Shown piece after piece: positions 36,207 to 44,923 of a stretch of DNA of 64,000 bases (the stretch's first letter is position 1; each line of letters opens with the position of its first letter). The translations under genes were made by a program, and so were the position numbers. Source of the stretch: Carboxylicivirga agarovorans (lineage in GTDB: Bacteria > Bacteroidota > Bacteroidia > Bacteroidales > Marinilabiliaceae); NCBI RefSeq assembly GCF_050589845.1, contig NZ_JBNGPA010000003.1, positions 248,001 to 312,000 on the forward strand, read 5' to 3'. The notes beneath the pieces are model-generated. The model saw only the letters and a list, made by a program, of their open reading frames with translations, ran no database searches and was not told the DNA's origin.

Positions 36207-37211
36207 ATGAAAACCTTTATAGACCCAACTGAACAGTTTGTTATTAAAATACCAGATGATTGGCATTTTACTGCTGATTATCACGACGGAGTTGTCAGAA
36301 AACAACCTTACGGATTCGAACCATACGAGAATAGGAATGCTGCATTTCAAATAAGCTTTATAGATAACAATGCAGATAGAAAGATTAATATTTCAGAACA
36401 ACCTAAAGGAAAAGTTGATTTAGATTTTATCGAAACAGAAGCAGATGGTATAAAAAGCTGGCTCACAATTATTGAAGGAGGAAAAGTTTTACTAATTACA
36501 TACGTTTATGATTTAGAGACAAATAAACAGCAAATAGAGTTGGAAATTGCAAAAGCCAGTGAGTCAGTAAAATCCTTATTAGTCTTTAATGATTATTCTA
36601 AGCATAAAATTTTGCCTAGAATTAGATGGGAAAAATTCATGCTTTCCCATGCAGCTTCAATTGATTTGGTAAATCGAGCTTATGAAAATGGCTCAGCAAT
36701 TGAGTTAGTTATTCTATTAGCAAATCAAATAGACTCTGTCTTAAGACAATCGATTATCCTCAAGAAGCAATTAGATGAAAAGTCCGATTTTATAGATATA
36801 AATTTAATTTATCAGAAAGACTCCGATCGACCAATAATGGAAAAAACCATTTATAAAATGGCACTAGATCAAGGAGTACTTACAAAGAAAACATATGATG
36901 ATTTAGTGGAACTTTATGGGATTAGAAATAAAGCAGTTCATCGATATATCATTTCTGATTTAAGAACGGACGATATTTTTCAACTTTCTTGGTCTTACAC
37001 CTTGATATTTGAAAACTTAAGTAAGAATCTAATTTCATTAGAACATAGGCAATTCAATGAACAAATAGGGATATACAAAGGAGACATCCATCCAGGTGAA
37101 GAAGTTACTGATGAAATGACCAAATTTTTAATTGCTAAGATTAAGGATAAACACGGTAATAGAAAACTAAACGAAGGTATTTCTCTAAAAAAACAGAATA
37201 ACGGTGGCTAA
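36207..37211 (+). CDS. Cassette 2: HEPN-type RX4H protein with DcrB/PsbP-like N-terminal domain
   Basis: A 334-residue protein. The N-terminal domain (about 1-130) opens FVIKIPDDWHF and ends at VKSLLVF, as in DUF1795/DcrB-PsbP-like folds. The C-terminal helical domain carries LANQIDSVLRQSIILK and Arg240-NKAV-His245, the RX4H signature of HEPN ribonucleases. It is a paralogue of cassette 6 (41865). HEPN proteins act as toxin or abortive-infection RNases. The stop codon lies inside the cassette-end repeat. Confidence 0.68.
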   Translation: MKTFIDPTEQFVIKIPDDWHFTADYHDGVVRKQPYGFEPYENRNAAFQISFIDNNADRKINISEQPKGKVDLDFIETEADGIKSWLTIIEGGKVLLITYVYDLETNKQQIELEIAKASESVKSLLVFNDYSKHKILPRIRWEKFMLSHAASIDLVNRAYENGSAIELVILLANQIDSVLRQSIILKKQLDEKSDFIDINLIYQKDSDRPIMEKTIYKMALDQGVLTKKTYDDLVELYGIRNKAVHRYIISDLRTDDIFQLSWSYTLIFENLSKNLISLEHRQFNEQIGIYKGDIHPGEEVTDEMTKFLIAKIKDKHGNRKLNEGISLKKQNNGG

Positions 37212-37287
37212 TAAATCGCAATAGTGCATAAGGGATTCAGCTCAATTTGGAAGGTTTGCGACACTATGCAGCCAAACGTTAGGGCTA
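37203..37287 (+). repeat. attC-like repeat after cassette 2 (short form, ~85 bp)
   Basis: It starts GGTGGCTAAT, complementary to the cassette 2 start at 9 of 10 bases, and ends GTTAGGGCTA, the start of cassette 3. Internal arms CGCAATAGTGCAT and GCGACACTATGC pair imperfectly. The size is typical of a classical attC site. Confidence 0.8.
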
Positions 37288-37421
37288 ATTGCTCCTATAA
37301 ACCTATGGGATTAATTTATGAACAGTTAATCAATATCTTTTAGTTTTAATTTTTTTGCTAACGTGCAAATATTCATGTAAGCATAAAGCTTTATGTTAGT
37401 TAGGATTTAATAGAAACATCT

Positions 37422-38588
37422 ATGAGCAATAAAATAGCACTTTGTATAGGTATCTCAGATTATGATTTTGTTTCACCACTAAAAAATCCAGTTAATGACG
37501 CAACTGATGTTAGCGATAAATTGACTGCAATTGGATATGATGTTACTCTTTTAATAAATGTGTCACGAATTGAGTTACTGAGGCAAATTGATAATTATAA
37601 CCAAAAAGAATCATCTTCTGATGTTTCGGTGATTTATTATGCAGGACATGGTGTTCAGTATAATGGTATTAACTATATAATGCCTAAAGATGCTAATCCA
37701 CAGAATGAACGTGAACTAGATTACTTTTGCATTGGGTTTGATAGATTGGTTTCTCAAGAGGAAGTAAATGATTATAAGACAAATATTCTAATATTTGATG
37801 CATGCCGAAATAACCCATTTGACAGAGCTTGGAGTAGAAATACTGATTTTCTTGGATTTTCACCAATTTTAGCTCCTTCAGGGACATTAATTGCTTTTTC
37901 TACATCGCCAGGAAAAACAGCTTCAGATGGAGAAGGAAGGAATGGATTGTATACAGAATCGTTACTAACTGAATTAACAAAACCAGATTTGTCAATAATA
38001 CAAATATTTCAAAATGTAAGACAGAAAGTATTATTCAATTCTAACCACAATCAATTACCATGGGAGTCTACTTCATTATTAGGAGATTTCTTTTTCAATC
38101 CAAAATCGTTTAATCCATCTGATTCAAAGGTTATTGCGGTAAGGAAAAGTGTAAGTAAAATTAAAGAATCACTTTTTTTACATGACAAAAAAGAAGTAGA
38201 TATAGATGATGAATCGTCAGAAGGAGGAACTATAATTGGATATTACAAAGACGGAGTAATTATAAAAGTTGAAAAAATACTATTCTTTGAAATGGGGAGG
38301 TATTTTGAAGATGTATTCTTTGAAGAAGGTATACCAATTTATTATAGAATTTCAAGTCATAGATATAATGTACCATTTCATATTACCCCCGAGGTTGCAA
38401 AAGAAATAAATTCAGATTTTTTTAGCGAGGAGAAAACTAAAATCAAGATACAGGAATATTTCTTTCATGACAACTTACTTATTGGAGTGAATAAAATTGA
38501 AGAAAAAGAAGTAATTGATATTGATAATACTTTAAATGGGGAAGTATTAAAGAGTATTAATGAACTTATCAAACAATGCGATAACTAG
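37422..38588 (+). CDS. Cassette 3: caspase-fold (peptidase C14) protein
   Basis: A 388-residue protein. The N-terminal caspase domain (about 1-225) has His76 in YYAGHGVQY and Cys128 in ILIFDACRNNPF, the catalytic dyad of metacaspase-like proteases. GNKIALCIGISDY-type strand 1 is present as well. The C-terminal 150 residues are beta-rich and unassigned; they may sense a signal. Bacterial caspase-fold proteases often kill the cell as effectors of defence systems. The stop codon TAG is itself part of the cassette-end repeat. Confidence 0.82.
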   Translation: MSNKIALCIGISDYDFVSPLKNPVNDATDVSDKLTAIGYDVTLLINVSRIELLRQIDNYNQKESSSDVSVIYYAGHGVQYNGINYIMPKDANPQNERELDYFCIGFDRLVSQEEVNDYKTNILIFDACRNNPFDRAWSRNTDFLGFSPILAPSGTLIAFSTSPGKTASDGEGRNGLYTESLLTELTKPDLSIIQIFQNVRQKVLFNSNHNQLPWESTSLLGDFFFNPKSFNPSDSKVIAVRKSVSKIKESLFLHDKKEVDIDDESSEGGTIIGYYKDGVIIKVEKILFFEMGRYFEDVFFEEGIPIYYRISSHRYNVPFHITPEVAKEINSDFFSEEKTKIKIQEYFFHDNLLIGVNKIEEKEVIDIDNTLNGEVLKSINELIKQCDN

Positions 38589-38633
38589 CCCTAACACGCT
38601 GCCATAGCGCCATGCAGCGAGACCGCTGGGTGC
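38586..38633 (+). repeat. attC-like repeat after cassette 3 (minimal, ~48 bp)
   Basis: It starts TAGCCCTAAC, the perfect reverse complement of the cassette 3 start (GTTAGGGCTA). A compact hairpin CGCTGCCAT ... ATGCAGCG follows, and it ends GCTGGGTGC, the start of cassette 4. It may be a shortened site. Confidence 0.75.
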
Positions 38634-38659
38634 AAGCCAATCACAATACGTAGTATAAT

Positions 38660-39511
38660 ATGAATGGATTAGATAAGAAAGTAAATTCAAATAGAAGGTT
38701 AGCTAAAAGATTTCATACTCTGAATCGAATCAATTTTTGCTCATTCAAATTAAGGCATATAACGAAGATTTCCTCCTTAAGAAAAGTTCCTTTTGACCTT
38801 CATACTCTAGAAGTAACAGACTCCAATTATATTTATAGGGCGTGCATAAACGAAACAGAAGAACCATTCAAATCAATAAATAGAATCAAATATAATCCGA
38901 ATCCACAATATATTTCAAGAGCAAATGTGTTTGGGCAAGGCATAGCATACTATGCGTGTGCGCCAGACATCTCAATAATCGAAGGGTGTCAAGATTCATT
39001 GAGAAATTCTGACAAACGGAAATTTACAATGACCTTAAGTAAATGGAAAATAAGAAAAAGGCTTTCTGTTCAAATCGTCTGTAACTCTAAGAAATCCCAA
39101 CAAGGAGGAACTGATTTGCACTTATTTTGCAATGGAACTAAAAGAAAGAGACTTAGGAACATGAAAAGAAAAGATTATAGAACATATTTTCTAAAGACTA
39201 GGTTGCTTGCTGACCAATATGCAAAAACGAATATTAAATGTGATGAAGATTACTATATCTCAGCATTACATTCAAAATCAGTACTGAACCCCCATAAAAA
39301 CATTGACGGAATAATATATCCAAGTGTAGGATACCTATATACGGGATTTAATTATGCATTTCCTCCTCGACTTTTTGACAATAATTATTTTGAATTAGAA
39401 GAGGTGTCAAACATATACGTGGAATTTGATAAGACAAATTATAAGAAATATCCTTATTGGGGAATTCTTGAAACAACATCTAATTTCGAGAATGATAGGA
39501 TATTATGGTAA
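38660..39511 (+). CDS. Cassette 4: RES-domain protein, probable NAD+-targeting toxin
   Basis: A 283-residue basic protein. The RES signature is spread over YRACINETEEPF, SRANVFGQGIAYYACAPDISIIEGCQ and DGIIYPSV: Arg, then RAN-G-YYA with Glu, then the IYPS strand. RES toxins (as in MbcT, ParT, Xre-RES pairs) degrade or transfer NAD+. No Xre-type antitoxin is encoded beside it. Codon use is strongly AT-rich like the neighbouring cassettes. A second, different RES-like protein is in cassette 7. Confidence 0.68.
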   Translation: MNGLDKKVNSNRRLAKRFHTLNRINFCSFKLRHITKISSLRKVPFDLHTLEVTDSNYIYRACINETEEPFKSINRIKYNPNPQYISRANVFGQGIAYYACAPDISIIEGCQDSLRNSDKRKFTMTLSKWKIRKRLSVQIVCNSKKSQQGGTDLHLFCNGTKRKRLRNMKRKDYRTYFLKTRLLADQYAKTNIKCDEDYYISALHSKSVLNPHKNIDGIIYPSVGYLYTGFNYAFPPRLFDNNYFELEEVSNIYVEFDKTNYKKYPYWGILETTSNFENDRILW

Positions 39512-39519
39512 TAAGGCCA

Positions 39520-39718
39520 GTACCCAACAAACCGCAATAGTGTATAAGGCGAATACCGAAGTTTGGAGGTTTAGTAGCTTCGGCAATCAGCGCCAAATTG
39601 CTGATTTGGCTTTTAAAATGAAAACTTAAAACAAATACAACGCTTTGGCCCTGCTCAGTTTGGAAAGATTGTAAGGTTAATTTCCCTCACGTCGCCATGC
39701 TGCGGGACCATTAGCTGC
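39520..39718 (+). repeat. attC-like repeat after cassette 4 (long form)
   Basis: It starts GTACCCAAC, complementary to the cassette 4 start at 7 of 9 bases, and ends ATTAGCTGC. It has the same inner module as the other long sites: CGCCAAAT/ATTTGGC, then TTTTAAAATGAAAA and ACAAATACAACGCTTTGG. Confidence 0.72.
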
Positions 39719-39735
39719 AAGCAAAAACTACTTAA

Positions 39736-41742
39736 ATGAAAATATCGAACATTAAGATTAAGAACTTCAAGACTTTTGATAATGATGGAGTAGAGTTAAC
39801 TTCTAGTAGCTTGACTGCTTTAGTAGGCGAGAATAGTGTTGGTAAATCCAATGTATTAGAAGCACTTGATGTTTTTTTTAATTTTTCAAAAAGCAAGATT
39901 TCTATAAAAAGCTTTCACCATAATGATTACTTAAACAATATAGTGATTGAGCTAAAGTTTATTGAGTTATCTCAAAATGAAAAAAAAATATTTAAATCGC
40001 ATCTCGATGAGCACCAAGAGTTGACCATAAAACAGATTATCAGTTCGGTTCCCAAAGAGGAAGACATAGAATTAAAAGATGCTAGTTTAGAAGAACTAGA
40101 TTTCGTTGAATCTAAACACGGCACAAAAATTCAACCAACAGAAGAATATGATTGGGCTGTTCTTAATGAAAAAGTTCCAACAAAGAAAAATCTTCAAAGG
40201 TGGTGGAAATCAGACCTAATTGTTGGTGGAATTGATTTTAAGACTTTTTTTGACAAAGTTGAACAACCAACTCAAGAAGAATATCAAGAAAAACTTATCA
40301 ACTTATGGGAGGAGCATGACGATATTATTCCTACAGAATCAATTAGTGGTGATGAAAAAATGCTTGGATGGAAAAGTAAATTAAAAGCAAATTTGCCTAA
40401 GTATTTCTATATCCCTGCAATTAAGAATCTTTCTGATGATTTAAAGGTTACAAGTTCATCTCCTCTTGGAGAAATGGTTAAGTGGTTATCCAAAAGTGTT
40501 TCAAAGGAAATAAAAGAAGAGTTTAAAACGAAGTCGGAAAAATTAATTAGTGAGTTAATATCAGAAATAGATAAAGGTGCAAATGGTGAATCCAAGATTA
40601 AAAGTTTAAATACAGCTCTAAATACCAATATTGGATTTGACATTGGTTGTGAACTTGAATTGCGATTTGGTAGTCCTGGTATCGAAGAAGTTGTTTTTCC
40701 TGAGCCAAAAATCTTTGCAAATGATGGTTATGATTCTGAATTAACTCAAAAAGGACATGGAATACAACGGTTAACAATATTCTCTTTGTTAAGAACATAT
40801 AATACATTTCAGTTTGACGAGACTAAAAAGCAAAGGAATATTATTATCGGTATAGAGGAACCTGAAATCTACTTACATCCACCTGTAAAAAGGTCAACAT
40901 ATAAACTTCTAAGGCAAATATCGGAGACAAACGACCAAGTTTTTTACACAACTCATGATAACTATTTTGTTTCGGTAGAACATTTTGAAGAAATAAAACT
41001 TTTTAGGAAGTCTAATGAGAACAGTCCTAAAACCTTTGTATACGGTTTAACAATCGGTCAAATACAGAGTTTTTACAAAAAAAAATATGAAATTGATATT
41101 GATAAAGAAAGTTTAAAGGATAGGTTTAATCATATAATTGACGAATCGAAAAATGAAGGCTTCTTTGCTAAAAAAATAATCCTCATTGAAGGTGAGACCG
41201 AGAAATATGCTCTTCCGAATTATTTTCAGGCTTTAGGTTTTGATATTGATATGAACCGAATTGCTTTAATTTCTGCAGGTTCAGTAGATAATATTTCATA
41301 CCTGTATTTACTATTCAATGAATTTCATATCCCTTGTTATGCTATTTTCGATGGAGATAGACCAGATGTTTTTAGCTTAGACTCACTATTTGGTGATAAA
41401 AAGCAGGATGCCAAAAGAAAATCTAAAAGAAATAAAGAACTATATTCTCTATTAGGTTTGAAAAGCAGTGATAATCAATACTTTTTTCCAGAAACATGTA
41501 TTGGTGATAATCATTCTGTATGGAATCAAGACTTTGAATGTGAATTCCATATCCCTCTTGCCAACTATTCTGAACTAAAAAGTCAAGCCAAAAAATTATA
41601 TGGTAACAATAGTAAGCCTCTGACTGCAAAATATATTTCTGAAAAAGTTTCTGATAACTTAAATGGAGAAGTAAGAATCAAAGTAGAAGGGCTAATTTCC
41701 AAAGTAAATGAATTAAAATGGAAAAGTTCAATATTAGAATAA
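39736..41742 (+). CDS. Cassette 5: OLD-family ATPase with TOPRIM nuclease domain
   Basis: A 668-residue protein with an ABC/SMC-like ATPase and a C-terminal TOPRIM domain. Walker A GENSVGKS lies at 31-38, Walker B IIGIEEPEIYLHPP near 375, with a His-switch-like YTTHD after it. TOPRIM residues are Glu485 in LIEGETEKY and the Asp539-Gly-Asp541 motif in IFDGDRP. OLD nucleases, such as P2 Old and the GajA part of Gabija, cut DNA in phage defence. No UvrD-like GajB follows, so it is a stand-alone OLD protein. Confidence 0.87.
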   Translation: MKISNIKIKNFKTFDNDGVELTSSSLTALVGENSVGKSNVLEALDVFFNFSKSKISIKSFHHNDYLNNIVIELKFIELSQNEKKIFKSHLDEHQELTIKQIISSVPKEEDIELKDASLEELDFVESKHGTKIQPTEEYDWAVLNEKVPTKKNLQRWWKSDLIVGGIDFKTFFDKVEQPTQEEYQEKLINLWEEHDDIIPTESISGDEKMLGWKSKLKANLPKYFYIPAIKNLSDDLKVTSSSPLGEMVKWLSKSVSKEIKEEFKTKSEKLISELISEIDKGANGESKIKSLNTALNTNIGFDIGCELELRFGSPGIEEVVFPEPKIFANDGYDSELTQKGHGIQRLTIFSLLRTYNTFQFDETKKQRNIIIGIEEPEIYLHPPVKRSTYKLLRQISETNDQVFYTTHDNYFVSVEHFEEIKLFRKSNENSPKTFVYGLTIGQIQSFYKKKYEIDIDKESLKDRFNHIIDESKNEGFFAKKIILIEGETEKYALPNYFQALGFDIDMNRIALISAGSVDNISYLYLLFNEFHIPCYAIFDGDRPDVFSLDSLFGDKKQDAKRKSKRNKELYSLLGLKSSDNQYFFPETCIGDNHSVWNQDFECEFHIPLANYSELKSQAKKLYGNNSKPLTAKYISEKVSDNLNGEVRIKVEGLISKVNELKWKSSILE

Positions 41743-41746
41743 AGCA

Positions 41747-41838
41747 AAGGGCATAATAACAATGGCTCATAAAGCATTGACTTGCAGTAGGCGCAACACA
41801 AGCCAACGCTTCATAGCCTCGTCCCTTGGCGGTAATTA
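41747..41838 (+). repeat. attC-like repeat after cassette 5 (degenerate)
   Basis: AATAACAATGGCTCATAAAGC ... CGCTTCATAGCC pairs imperfectly, and CTTGGCGGTA near 41825 resembles the start of cassette 6. The terminal complementarity is weak here, so this junction is judged mainly by position and by AACAATGGCT, which is shared with the repeat at 44924. Confidence 0.5.
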
Positions 41839-41864
41839 ACGGATGCTACTAGACAAATGAGATT

Positions 41865-42884
41865 ATGAAAACATTTACACATCCCGACGGCATATTTGAA
41901 ATGAAAATACCGCTCGATTGGGTATACAAAAATGAAATAGCTGGATATAAGAACAAGTCTCCATTTAGTTTTGAACTTTTAGAGAATAATTGTGGTGCTT
42001 TTCAGATTAGTGTTTACCATAAATCAGAGAAAAAAATTAATCCGACTTTACCAAGGCATGATTATAATACGGATAAATTGAAATTTGTACGGAACCAATT
42101 GCCTGACCCAGAATTTCAGATGTTGTTATGGGCGACCGTGGCTGGAGATTATTTCTTTATGGCAAAGTATATTTCTCAACCAAATGAAGAGAATAAGGAG
42201 CAGATTAGGAAAGAGTTGACTAAAGTAACCGAATCACTTTCGACTTTAATGTGCTTAAGTGAAGACAGAAGACCTTATGCTATTGGATTTGACAGATACG
42301 AAAAGTTTTGTGCTTCACTTGCAGCATCTTTTGATATTAAAACCAAGGCATATAAGAGCTTATGTTTTGTTCAATTTATAATTATCTGTGCAAACCAGAT
42401 TGATGCATATTTAAGGCTCTGTATCGTACTTAAGTATCAAATAATTGAGAATACCCTACTTTTTAAAGTCGAATATTTACACCAAAAGGAGAATGATAAG
42501 CCTATGATGGAAAAGAAAGTATACGATAAGGCGAAAAATATGGGCATTATAAATTCCGAGCAAAATGACTTGTTGTATAAATTATACAATTTGAGAAATA
42601 AGGTCGTACATCGCTATATCATAACTGATATTAAAACTATTGAGTTATTGAATCTTGGGCTTGAATATGAGACTTTAAGTGAGGAAATAAGGAGGATACT
42701 TTCTGAAATTGAAAAGGAGCAATTTGATAAGAAAGTTGGTTATTTCCAGTCCAGACACCCTGACAAGATGGAAGAATCTAGTATTGTCAATCAATTATAT
42801 GCAATGGTGAATGAAAAGCACTTTTACTCGGAATATAAAAGAGAAATATATAATAACTACCCCAACAAATCCCATAAAGCTTAG
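41865..42884 (+). CDS. Cassette 6: HEPN-type RX4H protein, paralogue of cassette 2
   Basis: A 339-residue protein homologous over its length to the one at 36207. It has FEMKIPLDWVY at the N terminus, CANQIDAYLRLCIVLK in the helical domain, and Arg244-NKVV-His249 as the RX4H motif. Identity is clearly partial, so the two cassettes diverged long ago rather than by a recent duplication. The C terminus reads straight into the cassette-end repeat (NYPNKSHKA). A toxin or abortive-infection RNase role is inferred from the HEPN motif. Confidence 0.68.
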   Translation: MKTFTHPDGIFEMKIPLDWVYKNEIAGYKNKSPFSFELLENNCGAFQISVYHKSEKKINPTLPRHDYNTDKLKFVRNQLPDPEFQMLLWATVAGDYFFMAKYISQPNEENKEQIRKELTKVTESLSTLMCLSEDRRPYAIGFDRYEKFCASLAASFDIKTKAYKSLCFVQFIIICANQIDAYLRLCIVLKYQIIENTLLFKVEYLHQKENDKPMMEKKVYDKAKNMGIINSEQNDLLYKLYNLRNKVVHRYIITDIKTIELLNLGLEYETLSEEIRRILSEIEKEQFDKKVGYFQSRHPDKMEESSIVNQLYAMVNEKHFYSEYKREIYNNYPNKSHKA

Positions 42885-42995
42885 TAGGCAGCAGTGTGGT
42901 TTGGTTGGGCATACTCCCGCAGATTGTCTAGTCGTCCTGCGGAAAGACAATCACCGAGACTCTGCTATAGCCTCATACGGCAGGCTGTTACAAAC
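42858..42995 (+). repeat. attC-like repeat after cassette 6 (~138 bp)
   Basis: TACCCCAACAAATCCCATAAAGC starts the site inside the end of the gene. The inner arms TTGTCTAGTCGTCCTGCGG and CCGCAG pair around 42925. It ends GTTACAAAC (42987-42995), the start of cassette 7. Confidence 0.6.
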
Positions 42996-43001
42996 ATTAC
43001 A

Positions 43002-43832
43002 ATGGAAGATCTACTAAATACAGAATATGAGTTAATTCCTATTAATGATTTGATTAATATATTTAGTCAAAGCATTAATGGACATACTAGACCACGGTTG
43101 AATAACTTTAGCTCAGAAGGATTTTTTAGGGCAAGAAAAATAAATGGTGTTTCCGAAAAAGAGTTAGGCAAAGCTGAATCTATCTGGTATCCAGATTGGA
43201 ATAAAATAGAAAGAAAATATCATACATATAATCGATGTAGTAATAAAGGAGAAAACTTTTTCTATTCATCAAACTCATTAGAAGCAGTTATTAGTGAAAT
43301 GAATCCTAAACATGGAGACAAATTGTTAATAGGAATATTTAAACTAGCAAAACCAGGAATGGCTTTTTTAGCGCAATTAGCTGGAATCGAAAGACTAAGA
43401 ATGACATTGGAATGTCAAAGTGCTCTCAAAGATTATAAATTTCAAACTGAAAAAGACAGGGGATTTGAGGATTTAATCTCAAATTTTTATACCCGTCGAG
43501 TTTCTAAAGAGAGTGATTATAAACCAAGCATTGCGTTTACCAAAATGCTCTTAAAAAATGAAGATTATAAGTGTTTAATCTATCCAAGTGTTGCTGCAGA
43601 TTATAGGTTTGTAAACTTTGGTATAAAGCCTGAATTTGTAGACAATTGCTTACGTTGCAGAGGTGCATATATCTATAACGTAGAACGAACTGAAGAATCA
43701 ATTACTTTAGAACCTGATAGATTTACTATTAGAGTCTATGAGAATAGCAACGAACCTAAAAATTCTAAATTTGAGTGGAAAAAAAACACTAATGAAGAGA
43801 AGAAAATGTGGGCTAAAAAGTACTGTTTGTAA
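43002..43832 (+). CDS. Cassette 7: RES-like domain protein
   Basis: About 276 residues from the ATG at 43002; the longer frame to 42894 reads through the repeat and is not the gene. RES features are FRARKINGVSEKELG, the strand ENFFYSSNSLEAVISEM, and CLIYPSVAADY, similar in order to the cassette 4 protein but distant in sequence. This suggests a second NAD+-active toxin candidate. The stop codon TAA lies within GTTTGTAAC of the cassette-end repeat. Confidence 0.58.
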   Translation: MEDLLNTEYELIPINDLINIFSQSINGHTRPRLNNFSSEGFFRARKINGVSEKELGKAESIWYPDWNKIERKYHTYNRCSNKGENFFYSSNSLEAVISEMNPKHGDKLLIGIFKLAKPGMAFLAQLAGIERLRMTLECQSALKDYKFQTEKDRGFEDLISNFYTRRVSKESDYKPSIAFTKMLLKNEDYKCLIYPSVAADYRFVNFGIKPEFVDNCLRCRGAYIYNVERTEESITLEPDRFTIRVYENSNEPKNSKFEWKKNTNEEKKMWAKKYCL

Positions 43833-44024
43833 CACGCTAGTATAAATATATATGACGTTCGTGGTTATTGGGAAGTTTAATCAGGTGTTTGAATACCGCC
43901 AAATCTTTGATTTGGCGTTAAAAATGAAAAGATAAGAACAAATAAAAGATTTGGCTCAGTATAGTTTTGGAAGGTTTAATTCGTTAAATCTCAATACGCT
44001 TCATCTAGCCAATCGTTATGTGGT
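43825..44024 (+). repeat. attC-like repeat after cassette 7 (long form)
   Basis: It starts GTTTGTAAC, the perfect reverse complement of the cassette 7 start, and ends GTTATGTGGT, the start of cassette 8. The body is a close relative of the repeat at 35976-36173 (AACACGCTAGTATAAA, GCCAAATCTTTGATTTGGC, ACGCTTCATCTAGCCAA). Confidence 0.82.
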
Positions 44025-44068
44025 AGTAAAAAGAGAAATCATCCGAATTATAATTAATTTAAATCAAT

Positions 44069-44914
44069 ATGAGTAAGCCTCTTATCATTCTTAAAGAATA
44101 TCTTATCATGCCAATAGTTGCTACAGAAGCAAGAATTGATGACATAACTAAAGAAATACAAAAGGATAAGACAGATGTAGGTTTAAATGGACTTTTTTTA
44201 ATGCTTGTTTCATATATTGAATCAATGCAAAAGGAAATTATTAAATACTATTTAAAATACCATCCTGAAAAACTAGCAGATAATACAATTGAAGTTGATA
44301 AATCAGTTCTGAAGGAATGTGAAGACTTTAATATGATGGAGCATATAATTGCAGATTATGTTGACAAAATGCCATATTGGAAACTCTCAAAGTTATTTTA
44401 CTCAGTGCTTCGAATTGATAAACCAAATAATCAAAATGAAATTGACAGGATAAAAAAAAGAAGGAATGAGTTAATCCACAAAAATCTTGAAGTCAATTTT
44501 AAGCGAAATGAGATTCGGCAGGACTTTATTACCGTTCAGTATTTAACAAATAGCCTAGAAGAATTTAGTATTTTTCTGACTGACCTTAAATTATCAATAG
44601 CAGACTCTTTTGCCTATTGTACGAAAATTAATTCGTTGCAAAACTTGTGGCATTATACTTTTAAAACACCTTTATGTTCAAACTTTTCGGACTTTTGGTA
44701 TATTGATGAAAAGAATGATTCTTTAGCTGGTTGCAAGCATCCAGAAGCGGAGGAAGGATTGTCATCAGGGGAGCAATTCATGTTGAGTATATGGCGTAGT
44801 CAAGTTTGTGGTTGCAAGGTGGATTTTCTAAATATGGCTTCTATTGGAAGACATTATCAAAATTGCCTTTTCATGTTCCTAAAACTTTCGGATGACATTT
44901 TTCTATATAGTTGA
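44069..44914 (+). CDS. Cassette 8: HEPN-domain protein (RRNELIH)
   Basis: A 281-residue protein. A helical N-terminal domain (LFLMLVSYIESMQKEIIKYYL) leads to KKRRNELIHKN with Arg132-NELI-His137, the RX4H catalytic pair of HEPN RNases of the MAE_28990/RiboL-PSP-like kind. The C-terminal 100 residues are unassigned and hold Cys/His (GCKHPEAEEG, CGCKVDF). It is the third HEPN cassette of the array but is not a close relative of the other two. Confidence 0.68.
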   Translation: MSKPLIILKEYLIMPIVATEARIDDITKEIQKDKTDVGLNGLFLMLVSYIESMQKEIIKYYLKYHPEKLADNTIEVDKSVLKECEDFNMMEHIIADYVDKMPYWKLSKLFYSVLRIDKPNNQNEIDRIKKRRNELIHKNLEVNFKRNEIRQDFITVQYLTNSLEEFSIFLTDLKLSIADSFAYCTKINSLQNLWHYTFKTPLCSNFSDFWYIDEKNDSLAGCKHPEAEEGLSSGEQFMLSIWRSQVCGCKVDFLNMASIGRHYQNCLFMFLKLSDDIFLYS

Positions 44915-44923
44915 AACAATAAC

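Noticed and set aside
42894..43001. N-terminal extension of the cassette 7 protein
   Set aside because: These codons read through the attC-like repeat; the ATG at 43002, just after the cassette start, is the sensible start.
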